Positions 7,401 to 13,758 of a DNA stretch of 23,629 nucleotides are shown piece by piece. This DNA is from Bacteroidales bacterium UBA1797. Its GTDB lineage: Bacteria > Bacteroidota > Bacteroidia > Bacteroidales > VadinHA17. The notes below the pieces were generated by a model. That model saw only the letters and a program-made list of their open reading frames with translations, was not told the DNA's origin and searched no databases. The translations under genes and the position numbers were made by a program. Where the stretch lies: positions 1 through 23,629 of the forward strand of contig DCFT01000107.1 of NCBI GenBank assembly GCA_002319885.1, written 5' to 3'. The stretch's first letter is position 1, and each line of letters opens with the position of its first letter.

Positions 7401-10129
7401 TGGCAGTTGATCTCGTAATCTGGAACGAGGACAGAGCCGGTTACCGTCAGTTACTTCAGGATCAGATTATAGGCTTAATTGCTGCCGGAATCGAAGCTAA
7501 TATTATTGACCGGCCGGGAGGGATATTTGTGCGTTCTGCCGACCAGATATCAACTGAGGACCGGATTCTGTTCCTGACCGTGTCCCGTGCTATTATCAGC
7601 GATACAAGGGGAGCATTGGAAGATCAGATTAAACGGCGCGGCTTTGGAGAGTCAACAATTTCACGCTTCAAACCAACCCGGACATATAAAGCAAAAACAC
7701 AACCTGATTTGGTATTACCCAGACCAGACCTTATATTTCATAACGGCATAGGAGGATTTACAACAGATGGACGGGAATATGTGATTACAACATCGAAAGG
7801 AAAGCCAACACCGGCGCCATGGGTAAACGTTTTGGCAAACAATGGATTCGGGACTGTAATTTCAGAGAAAGGGATGGCCTATACCTGGGCTGAAAATTCC
7901 CACGAATATCGTCTGACACCATGGAATAACGATCCGGTAACCGATTCGAGCGGAGAAACTATGTATATCCGTGATGAGGAGACAGGTCATTTCTGGTCGC
8001 CGACACCTCTGACTGACAGCGAATCAAAATTATACCTCAGTCGTCACGGATTTGGCTATAGTGTATTTGAACACAACGAAGGAGGTATTGTTACCGAATT
8101 ATGGGTATATGTCGCTGTTGATGCACCGGTGAAGTTTTCGGTACTGAAAGTCAGGAACGAATCGGGACGATCATGTAAATTATCAGTAACAAACTATGTG
8201 GAATGGGTATTAGGCGAATTGCGGCATAAAACAGCCATGCATGTGAATACAAAGGTTGACCTTAGCAATAGTGTGATATACGCATCCAATCCCTATAATC
8301 CTGAGTTTTCAAAGCGGGTTTCTTTTCTACAGAGTGATGATACTTCATGCTCGTTTACCTGCGACCGTACTGAATTTATTGGACGAAATGGCACATTAAA
8401 AAATCCGGCTGCAATGTTACATTCACGTCTCTTTGGGAAAAATGGAGTAGCTCTTGATCCTTGTGCAGCAATTCAGGTACCTTTTGATCTTGCTCAAGGG
8501 CAGGGACGCGAAATAATATTCAGACTTGGAACAGGACGTGATTTAAAGGATGCAAACAATATTATACACCGATTTCGCGGACCAGCTCAGGCATATAGCG
8601 CTTTGCAAGCGGTCTGGCAATTCTGGAACACTACACTTGGTTCAGTTCAGGTAGAAACACCCGATCCATCAATAAATTTTCTTGCAAACGGATGGCTGTT
8701 ATATCAGACTCTGGCGTGCAGAGTATGGGCAAGGAGTGGATACTATCAATCAGGCGGTGCATTCGGTTTTCGCGACCAGTTACAGGATGTGATGGCACTG
8801 ATTCATTCAAAACCAAATATTCTCAGGGACCATCTTCTCCTTTTTGCTGGCAGGCAATTCGTGGAAGGAGATGTTCAGCACTGGTGGCATCCACCCGGAG
8901 GCAGAGGCGTTCGTACTCATTGTTCCGATGATTACCTCTGGTTGCCTCTGGCTACTTGCCGTTATGTAATATCTACCGGAGATACAGGTGTACTTGATGA
9001 ATCAATTCATTTTCTTGAAGGCCGCCTTGTAAACCCAGAAGATGATTCGTATTATGATCTTCCGAACCTTTCCGAAGAAAAAGGTTCATTGTACGACCAT
9101 TGTAAACGTTCTATTCTTTATGGATTGAGGTTCGGTGATCATGGTCTGCCACTGATTGGTACCTGCGACTGGAATGACGGGATGAATAAGGTTGGGAACC
9201 TGGGAAAGGGTGAAAGTGTCTGGCTTGGATTTTTCCTATTTAAAGTTCTCAACCAATTTATCAAAATAGCCCAATCAAGAGGTGACTCGGAATTTGTTGA
9301 ACTCTGCAGGAAAGCAGCTAAAGATATGCAGCTTAATATTGAAAAAAACGGGTGGGACGGAGAATGGTACCGGCGAGCATATTTCGATAATGGTGTGCCA
9401 CTTGGATCGGCAAGTAACACTGAATGCCGGATAGATTCTATCTCTCAGAGCTGGTCTGTACTTTCAGGTGCAGGAAACACTGAACGGTCAGTCATTGCTA
9501 TGGAATCTCTAAAGAAAAAACTTGTCAGGCCTGAATATTCTTTGGTTCAGTTACTTGACCCTCCATTTGATAAATCTGATTTGAATCCCGGATATATTAA
9601 AGGATATGTCCCCGGGGTAAGGGAAAATGGTGGTCAGTATACACATGCAGCAATTTGGGCAGCAATGGCATTCTCGGAATTGGGAGACAGTAAAAATGCA
9701 TGGGATATTTTAACAATGATCAATCCTGTTAATCATACCAAATCTCCTGAAGATGTTGCAAAATATAAAGTTGAACCATACGTGATTGCTGCTGATGTAT
9801 ATGCATTATCGCCCCATGTCGGTCGTGGTGGATGGACATGGTATACCGGCTCAGCCGGCTGGTTGTATCGGCTCATTGTGGAATCGTTGCTCGGATTAAG
9901 GCTTGAAACAGATAAACTGTTTATTGAACCTTGCCTTCCTCCCGATTGGGTTACTTCAAAGATTAATTACAGGTACAGAGAAACGATATACAGGATTACC
10001 CTGACACAGCTTCATGAAGACAAAGGCAAACTAACAATTGTGCTTGACGGTGCTGAATGCCATGGTAAGTTTATCCAACTGGTTGATGATCATAAGGAAC
10101 ATATGGCTGAAGTAAAATTCTACAGGTGA
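1439..10129 (+). CDS. Cyclic beta-1,2-glucan synthase (NdvB/ChvB/Cgs type)
   Basis: This 2,896-residue multidomain membrane enzyme is close to the roughly 2,800-2,900 residues of Brucella Cgs and Agrobacterium ChvB. It polymerises glucose from UDP-glucose, trims or extends chains by phosphorolysis, and closes them into rings. Visible order: N-terminal cytosolic region; membrane helices near 410-430 and 448-475; a GT84 glycosyltransferase about 500-820, with DTDTQLPRDS near 643 and RRSRWIRGDWQ near 785; more helices near 835-880 and 955-1005; a glycoamylase-like domain (PF10091; the cyclising GH189 type) about 1390-1560, with GVPWGISESGYN and MAHHEGMS. Two GH94-type beta-sandwich units start near 1610 and 2100. 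The C-terminal GH94 phosphorylase has GAFGFRDQLQD near 2435 and the DWND motif at 2577-2580, where the catalytic Asp of the family resides. No frameshift is visible. The NdvA/ChvA exporter is not in the window. The plus-strand regulon promoter suggests stress control. Confidence 0.93.
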   Translation: MKIGPALINESLNRLKSHLWESDLSNKYSNGEPPLSSELFSTEQMEHHGKILAGLHILDPKVKPLQQLLSRLDENETILLEVYELVTEAVKANRQITPAGEWLLDNFYLIEEQIRTGRRHFPKGYSKELPRLQNGSSAGLPRVYDIAKEIISHGEGHIDPENLRRFVTSYQTITTLKLGELWAIPIMLRLALIENLRRIAVRVASGRFDRDLADSWADRMTKIAEEDPKSLILVIADMAKSQPPMSTSFVSEFVRRLQGQSSALAFPLTWIEQRLSESNQTIVQLIQYGNQQQAADQVSISNSIGSLRFLGALDWREFVESMSHVEQVLRNDPADAYVSMDFNTRDNYRHVIEKIAKRCDFPEVVVARKSIELAKSGAKLKGAEDRTAHVGYYLIGKGLSQLEDIIKIKFSLSSLCKKTLSRFPLFFYLGSIIFLTLALSLSILEKASADGIESWHIWALGFLLTLCTSYLSIAFVNWLVTIFVKPNPLPRLDYSKGIPPESRTLVVVPTMLLDTQNIGELAEALEVRFLANQDENLHFGLLTDFKDSRQEKSDDDDLLVQEVSKKITELNEKYKKEYQDTFFLFHRPRKWNPKDHIWMGYERKRGKLSDLNSLLRGGTENAFSHVIGNTELLNKIKYVITLDTDTQLPRDSARQFIGAMSHPLNKPEYNIVKRRVTDGYGILQPRVAVSLPGTNRSRYAMLFGSEAGIDPYTRAISDVYQDLFGEGSFVGKGIYEVDAFVVALKDRFPENRILSHDLLEGCYARSGLLSDVLLFEEYPASYKADVNRRSRWIRGDWQLIPWLLPVLPRLNGASRKNPLSVLSWWKILDNLRRSLIPFSLILLLLLGWTILSSPWFWTLVVVGIIFIPSISYSVVYLLKKPEEVLIRQHLIGAGESAVRQFYQSAFVLISLPFETFYSLDALLRTCWRLIISKKRLLEWNSATKDEYHSRFELIEYLRKMWISPLIAILSACSFIVFFPKSLLLVWPVLGLWFAFPVIVWWISKPLVAHSVKLTDIQKSFLRELSRKTWSFFETFVGPADHWLPPDNIQEYPVSVIAHRTSPTNMGLSLLANLSAYDFGYIYTGELLKRTDNAFITMSSLERYQGHFFNWYDTQTLKPLKPLYISSVDSGNLAGHLLTLLQGLLSLPDQLISGPRIFEGMDDTLQILINKSGKSVPEEIVKFRRYLDAALNEQPDTIGSLFKFLEKLSISSAEILNTFTSERDDQYSLWANNLSRQCQSARDELTHLIPSVLVLFSLDLEEKYPDIYSIPTLSEIASGNLLFTELDSTDQKMNDEIRSLFKKGVDNAKERIELIEALVGKAISFSDMGYDFLYDLSTHLQTVGYNVDDRRRDSSYYDLLASEARLSSFVAIAQDKIPQESWFALGRLLTIIKGEPILLSWSGSMFEYLMPLIIMPDYENSLLYQSCKSAVKRQIEYGKLRGVPWGISESGYNSVDVHQNYQYRAFGVPGLGFKRGLSEDLVIAPYATALALMVMPEEACSNLERLDGEGFMGEYGFYEAIDYTSVRLPRGQTRAVIRSFMAHHEGMSFLSLAYVLLDRLMQKRFESNPLFQATLLLLQEKIPRATSFFSHTSGVTNVHLSVNKQEEPFRVFDTPDTPFPEVNLLSNEGRYRVMITNSGGGYSRWKDLAVTRWREDTTQDNWGAFCYLRDADNGNFWSATYQPTLKRADKYEAIFSKGRAEFRRRDFDIDTYTIIVVSPEDDIELRRVQLTNRTRSKRIIDITSYSEVVLAPDGDDLSHPAFSNLFVQTEIIYPRQAILCTRRPRSIDEHSPWMFHLMAVHDAEIKNITYETDRLQFIGRGNTLIAPLAMTDSKSLSGSQGSVLDPIVSIQYQILLEPEGTVTIDIVTGIGETREEALGLVEKYQDKQIANRVFELAWTHSQVVLRQINAEETDAQLYGRLASSIIFANSSLRADPGILIKNRRGQSGLWGYSISGDLPIVLLQIEDPSNINLVRQLVQAHAYWRLKGLAVDLVIWNEDRAGYRQLLQDQIIGLIAAGIEANIIDRPGGIFVRSADQISTEDRILFLTVSRAIISDTRGALEDQIKRRGFGESTISRFKPTRTYKAKTQPDLVLPRPDLIFHNGIGGFTTDGREYVITTSKGKPTPAPWVNVLANNGFGTVISEKGMAYTWAENSHEYRLTPWNNDPVTDSSGETMYIRDEETGHFWSPTPLTDSESKLYLSRHGFGYSVFEHNEGGIVTELWVYVAVDAPVKFSVLKVRNESGRSCKLSVTNYVEWVLGELRHKTAMHVNTKVDLSNSVIYASNPYNPEFSKRVSFLQSDDTSCSFTCDRTEFIGRNGTLKNPAAMLHSRLFGKNGVALDPCAAIQVPFDLAQGQGREIIFRLGTGRDLKDANNIIHRFRGPAQAYSALQAVWQFWNTTLGSVQVETPDPSINFLANGWLLYQTLACRVWARSGYYQSGGAFGFRDQLQDVMALIHSKPNILRDHLLLFAGRQFVEGDVQHWWHPPGGRGVRTHCSDDYLWLPLATCRYVISTGDTGVLDESIHFLEGRLVNPEDDSYYDLPNLSEEKGSLYDHCKRSILYGLRFGDHGLPLIGTCDWNDGMNKVGNLGKGESVWLGFFLFKVLNQFIKIAQSRGDSEFVELCRKAAKDMQLNIEKNGWDGEWYRRAYFDNGVPLGSASNTECRIDSISQSWSVLSGAGNTERSVIAMESLKKKLVRPEYSLVQLLDPPFDKSDLNPGYIKGYVPGVRENGGQYTHAAIWAAMAFSELGDSKNAWDILTMINPVNHTKSPEDVAKYKVEPYVIAADVYALSPHVGRGGWTWYTGSAGWLYRLIVESLLGLRLETDKLFIEPCLPPDWVTSKINYRYRETIYRITLTQLHEDKGKLTIVLDGAECHGKFIQLVDDHKEHMAEVKFYR

Positions 10130-10208
10130 AATTTATAAAGCCCGGAATCTGCTATAGTTTTGCAGAGTCTGCAGGTGTTTATTCTTTATTTTCAGGGACT
10201 GCTTTTTA

Positions 10209-11591
10209 TTAGTTTTGTACGCAGCGTACAGAAAAGCCACAGGCTTTATCATCACTACCCTGTCCTAATTGCATATCATTATAATTAACAACCCAATCCC
10301 ATAGACCGGCATCGGGTTGCGTTGAAATTTCAACAGCAGAATACCATATACCGGTCTTCCCGATGTTACTAAATGATCCGTTAAAACTTCTTAATCCACC
10401 GGGATAACCACTAAAGCCGGAACTGTTATTTGTTGTTTCCTGGTTCTTACCTACAGCTCCTATCACTTCATCGGGTCCACGTGGTACCTGGATATATGAA
10501 TAATTATCCCATCCTGATGTTGAAGCGATTGATTTTGCAATTGCATCATTATTTGTACCAAAAGCATAACCATTTGCCGATAGAAAATCTCTTAATGAAG
10601 TCCATTCTGCATCAGTACTTATATGCCAACCATCAGGACACACATCTCCTGCTTTTATTACATATCCATTATACAAGGCACCGTAAGGATTTTTATATTT
10701 TATATCATTATTTTGATACCAGCAAAAAGCCGGTGAAGTAAGGCTCCTCCACGCTACGCTGTCGGTTATCAAAGGTAAAGCTGAACCATTGGCATATTTT
10801 GTAGTTTTGAGATTTTCTTCTGACCATAGTCTGCCATCTATCTCAACTGTATGATAAATGTTGCCATCGCTGTCTATACATTCTTTAATATCGAATACTA
10901 TAGTTTTATTATTGTCGGGTACATCAGTTAATACTGTCTGGTAATCTCCTGATACAGCTGTAAATTTCAACCTGTTACCTGATGTATAAAGCATCTCTTT
11001 TATTGAAGCATAATTTTCATTGCCTGATGCTTCAGAATACTTTGCTGTAATTTTCATGTCTGTAACATGGGTTGTGCTGCTTCCGGTTATCTTCTCCATG
11101 CTTATTGTACCTGTAGAATTGCCATTGCTAACTAATTTGCCTGATAGCTGGTAATGGGAACCTCTTACATTGACGATATAAACACCTCTTGCTGTTTCAC
11201 CCGATAATTTATACTCCTGTAATGAGTTATCTACATAGTCTTTTGTGTGAGCTATCACCCTTCCTGACAGATCAATGATGGTTATCACAGCATCACCTGC
11301 TAACGGAGGGAAGAAATCTATCTGTGCATGATCTGTCATAGGGTTAGGATAGATCTTTATCCCTGATGATGGTAAATTGTTATCAACGATTCCGGTTATA
11401 TCTACATTGCCCTTTAGATTCAACACGTCTGAGCCATTTAATGTCAGTGACTGACCCGTTGTCATGTTATCAACCTTAACGATATCTAAAGGGGTGTTTG
11501 TTGATACGGCGAAATCGATTAGATAATTCTGTGCATCTACTCTTTCAAAAAATGCACAGGTGACAATAAGAATAAATAGAAGAGACTTCAT
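10209..11591 (-). CDS. Secreted Fib_succ_major (FISUMP) protein with internal T9SS-type domain
   Basis: About 460 residues. I place the start at the ATG at 11591 (MKSLLFILIVTCAFF..., a clear signal peptide) rather than the in-frame TTG at 11600, because the promoter's -7 box ends at 11612 and leaves almost no leader for the TTG. Around residues 80-160 is a type IX secretion type A sorting-like domain: KIYPNPMTDHAQIDF, then IIDLSGRVI and ARGVYIVNV. From about residue 240 to the end is the FISUMP domain (TIGR02145): DGNIYHTVEIDGRLW, SEENLKTTKYANG, DVCPDGWHIST, and the terminal CGFSVRCVQN. FISUMP proteins are surface or secreted proteins of unknown role. The sorting-like domain is internal rather than C-terminal, so it may be structural here. 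The gene converges on the glucan synthase and has its own regulon promoter. Confidence 0.85.
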   Translation of the reverse strand: MKSLLFILIVTCAFFERVDAQNYLIDFAVSTNTPLDIVKVDNMTTGQSLTLNGSDVLNLKGNVDITGIVDNNLPSSGIKIYPNPMTDHAQIDFFPPLAGDAVITIIDLSGRVIAHTKDYVDNSLQEYKLSGETARGVYIVNVRGSHYQLSGKLVSNGNSTGTISMEKITGSSTTHVTDMKITAKYSEASGNENYASIKEMLYTSGNRLKFTAVSGDYQTVLTDVPDNNKTIVFDIKECIDSDGNIYHTVEIDGRLWSEENLKTTKYANGSALPLITDSVAWRSLTSPAFCWYQNNDIKYKNPYGALYNGYVIKAGDVCPDGWHISTDAEWTSLRDFLSANGYAFGTNNDAIAKSIASTSGWDNYSYIQVPRGPDEVIGAVGKNQETTNNSSGFSGYPGGLRSFNGSFSNIGKTGIWYSAVEISTQPDAGLWDWVVNYNDMQLGQGSDDKACGFSVRCVQN

Positions 11592-11611
11592 TTTAAACAA
11601 AAATTACAATG

Positions 11612-11679
11612 CTAAGATGAAGACTCTCAGAGTAAAATGTGTTATATAATTTTAAAAATTATTTGTATTATTCACATAT
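11612..11679 (-). promoter_or_regulatory. Regulon promoter copy 3 (FISUMP gene)
   Basis: In gene direction it reads ATATGTGAATAATACAAAT, then TTATATAACA. It diverges in both TGTAA half-sites but keeps the GTGAATAAT core. The spacing to CATCTTAG (11619-11612) is the same 20 nt. This is the weakest of the six minus-strand copies. The leader to the ATG at 11591 is only about 15 nt. Confidence 0.65.
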
Positions 11680-11708
11680 AAGGTGAACTGTGAAGACGTT
11701 CACTGGAT

Positions 11709-12206
11709 TTACGTACTCAACTGGTTCATCAGTATTTTTCGCGCCAGAAAGATTCTGCTTTTTACAGTACCCAGATTAAGATTTATCCTATCGGCAATCT
11801 CTTTATACCTGAATCCGGCAATATACATCTTGAATGGTACTCTGAAAGTATCTTTTAGCAGATCAATCTTTTGATTAATTTCTATAACAGAGTATGCTGA
11901 ATCAGGACTATCTGAATCTGAAGATATTGTTTGTATTGTTTGAAATGAGTCATCCTGACGGTCACAACGGGTGTTCTGCAGAGTAGTATGCCTGTAATTA
12001 TTTATAAAGGTGTTTCTCATAATTGTAAATGTCCATGCTTTAAGGAATCCTTTATCTATAAATTTTTCGCGATTCAGGATTGCTTTCAGGAAAGTATCCT
12101 GAACGAGATCTCTGGCTTCAGCATTATCAGATGTAAGACGGTAAGCATACTTCTGCAGGCTTTTTTCCATACCCAATAATTGTTCTGAAAAATCTATTGA
12201 GTTCAT
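11709..12206 (-). CDS. ECF RNA polymerase sigma factor (sigma-70 family)
   Basis: A 165-residue protein of the usual ECF length. Region 2 spans about residues 15-85 (YAYRLTSDNAEARDLVQDTF, then LKAWTFTIMRNTFINNYR). Region 4 spans about 108-160 (VPFKMYIAGFRYKEIADRI, then LNLGTVKSRIFLARKIL, the helix-turn-helix reading the -35 element). ECF factors redirect RNA polymerase to envelope or stress promoters. No anti-sigma gene is adjacent; the upstream neighbour is the OmpA-like lipoprotein, 88 nt away on the same strand. It is therefore probably co-transcribed from regulon promoter copy 4. The regulon promoters have primary-sigma -7 boxes, so this factor more likely acts on other targets. Confidence 0.9.
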   Translation of the reverse strand: MNSIDFSEQLLGMEKSLQKYAYRLTSDNAEARDLVQDTFLKAILNREKFIDKGFLKAWTFTIMRNTFINNYRHTTLQNTRCDRQDDSFQTIQTISSDSDSPDSAYSVIEINQKIDLLKDTFRVPFKMYIAGFRYKEIADRINLNLGTVKSRIFLARKILMNQLST

Positions 12207-12294
12207 GTTTTGGGTTTTAAGATGTAATATTCATTTGTAAAGAAGATCTTCCATAATACTTTCTGATTGGCAGATGTTTTAAGCATCATTCAAT

Positions 12295-13113
12295 CTACAG
12301 ATATAGAAGCTTATATAATTCATTTAAATCAGGAGACAGGATGATCTCAGTTCTGCGGTTTTCTGAACGTCCTATATCAGTTTCATTGCTTTTTACAGGA
12401 TGAAATTCTCCTCTTCCGGATGCTGTGATACGGGTTGGATCAAAACCATTATCAATCGTCAGAATTCGAACAATGGATGTTGCTCTTGCTGTGCTTAAAT
12501 CCCAATTATCTTTAAATAAAGTGGTTTTAATAGGGATACTATCTGTATGGCCTTCAATCTTAACATTAATATCTTTGGTATTGTTAAGGACCGCGGCGAG
12601 AGATTTAAGCGCTTCTTTTCCTTTAGGATCAACCACAGCGCTTCCCGATTTGAACAATAGCTTTTCCTGCAGAGCAACATAAACGTTCCCGTCTTTTATA
12701 TAAACGGATAACTCATCACTTTTATAGGCTCTCAATGCATCGGCTATTGAATTCTTCAGTTTTGCCATTATATCTATTTGTGCCTGAATTATATCCTGAA
12801 GCGTTTTTAACCGTTTCGACTGATCGGTAATTGTCATATCTGATTCAGCTGAAAGCTCTTTCATCTCATTCTGAACTGAAGTATATTTATTCTGCAATGA
12901 TGTATATTCATCCTGCAATGAAGCTTTCGCTTCAATAACATTTTTTAATTTCTCATTGCAGTCAGTCAGCTGACTTTGTGCATTTGTACTGTCTCTCTTA
13001 AGTTTCTCAACTTTGGATTGAGAACTTAAAAGTTTTTTACTGGGGCCGCATGAAGTAAAGATAATGCCAAGGGTCAGTATTAATAATGCCAGGGTTTGAG
13101 AGGATCTTTTCAT
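12295..13113 (-). CDS. OmpA-family peptidoglycan-binding lipoprotein
   Basis: A 272-residue protein. The N-terminus MKRSSQTLALLILTLGI ends in FTSC, a lipobox with Cys22 as the lipidation site, so it is an outer-membrane lipoprotein. Residues about 30-110 form a Gln/Lys/Ser-rich coiled coil with repeated LQDEYTSLQNKYTSVQNEM-type heptads. The C-terminal OmpA domain spans about 145-265. It includes GHTD (D191) and SENRRTEI (R253/R254), the residues family members use to grip diaminopimelate of peptidoglycan. It likely tethers the outer membrane to the wall. Regulon promoter copy 4 lies just upstream, with a leader of about 25 nt. The sigma factor gene follows on the same strand. Confidence 0.9.
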   Translation of the reverse strand: MKRSSQTLALLILTLGIIFTSCGPSKKLLSSQSKVEKLKRDSTNAQSQLTDCNEKLKNVIEAKASLQDEYTSLQNKYTSVQNEMKELSAESDMTITDQSKRLKTLQDIIQAQIDIMAKLKNSIADALRAYKSDELSVYIKDGNVYVALQEKLLFKSGSAVVDPKGKEALKSLAAVLNNTKDINVKIEGHTDSIPIKTTLFKDNWDLSTARATSIVRILTIDNGFDPTRITASGRGEFHPVKSNETDIGRSENRRTEIILSPDLNELYKLLYL

Positions 13114-13142
13114 GGTACGGGAATAAGTTGAATATTAAAATA

Positions 13143-13210
13143 CAAAGATGTGTCACCTTTCAAATAAAAATGTTACACAACTTTTACTTTAAATTGCATT
13201 ATTCACATAT
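13143..13210 (-). promoter_or_regulatory. Regulon promoter copy 4 (OmpA-sigma unit)
   Basis: In gene direction it reads ATATGTGAATAATGCAATTT, then TTGTGTAACA at the standard offset. Exactly 20 nt follow, then CATCTTTG (13150-13143). The upstream half-site is TGCAA instead of TGTAA. The 10-bp block TGTTACACAA (plus strand, 13171-13180) is identical to that at 17301-17310. Confidence 0.8.
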
Positions 13211-13323
13211 AAGATCAGATCCCTTTTTATTCCTTTTATATGGAATTTTCAGGCCATCCGAATGTAACCGGCAGATCTGACTTCTTAAACAGTAACAGTT
13301 TTATGTAATGTTGTTTAATTTGA

Positions 13324-13758
13324 TCAAGTCCTATCCATATACCATTCTATTGACTTTTCCAGTTTCCGTGTATTATATATGGTGGCAATTACCTTCTGTA
13401 ATCTTAGAAAGGCGGTTTCGCTTTTCACGATATAGTCAAAAGCTTTATGATGCATACAGTTTATTGCTACCTCAATTCTGTCTTGCGATGATAACATTAT
13501 TACCGGAATACCAGGATTTATTTCTTGGATCTTATCTAAGGTCTGAATTCCATTCATGGCTTTTTTTTCAACTCCGTTAAGATGATAATCCAGAATAACA
13601 ATATCGGGATTGTGTGATAAATTCTTTACGCAAATTTCTCCTGTCGCACATGTTTCCAGCGTGAAATTCGGGTACTGAAGGAATTCAATCTCAAGTAATT
13701 TTAAATACATGGCATCGTCGTCTACCAGGAAAAGCTTAACTTTATTTTGGCTGTTCAT
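13324..13758 (-). CDS. Receiver-only response regulator
   Basis: A 144-residue protein that is a single REC domain with a short C-terminal helix and no output domain. Visible features are the acidic pocket VDDD (residues 12-15), phospho-acceptor D57 in DIVILDYHL, S90 in VIMLSSQD, and the conserved lysine K112 in DYIVKS. Its start overlaps the end of the histidine-kinase gene by 17 bp, so the two are translationally coupled. Without a DNA-binding domain it probably acts as a phosphate shuttle or sink, or by protein contact, most simply with the HPt domain of the neighbouring kinase. Confidence 0.9.
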   Translation of the reverse strand: MNSQNKVKLFLVDDDAMYLKLLEIEFLQYPNFTLETCATGEICVKNLSHNPDIVILDYHLNGVEKKAMNGIQTLDKIQEINPGIPVIMLSSQDRIEVAINCMHHKAFDYIVKSETAFLRLQKVIATIYNTRKLEKSIEWYMDRT

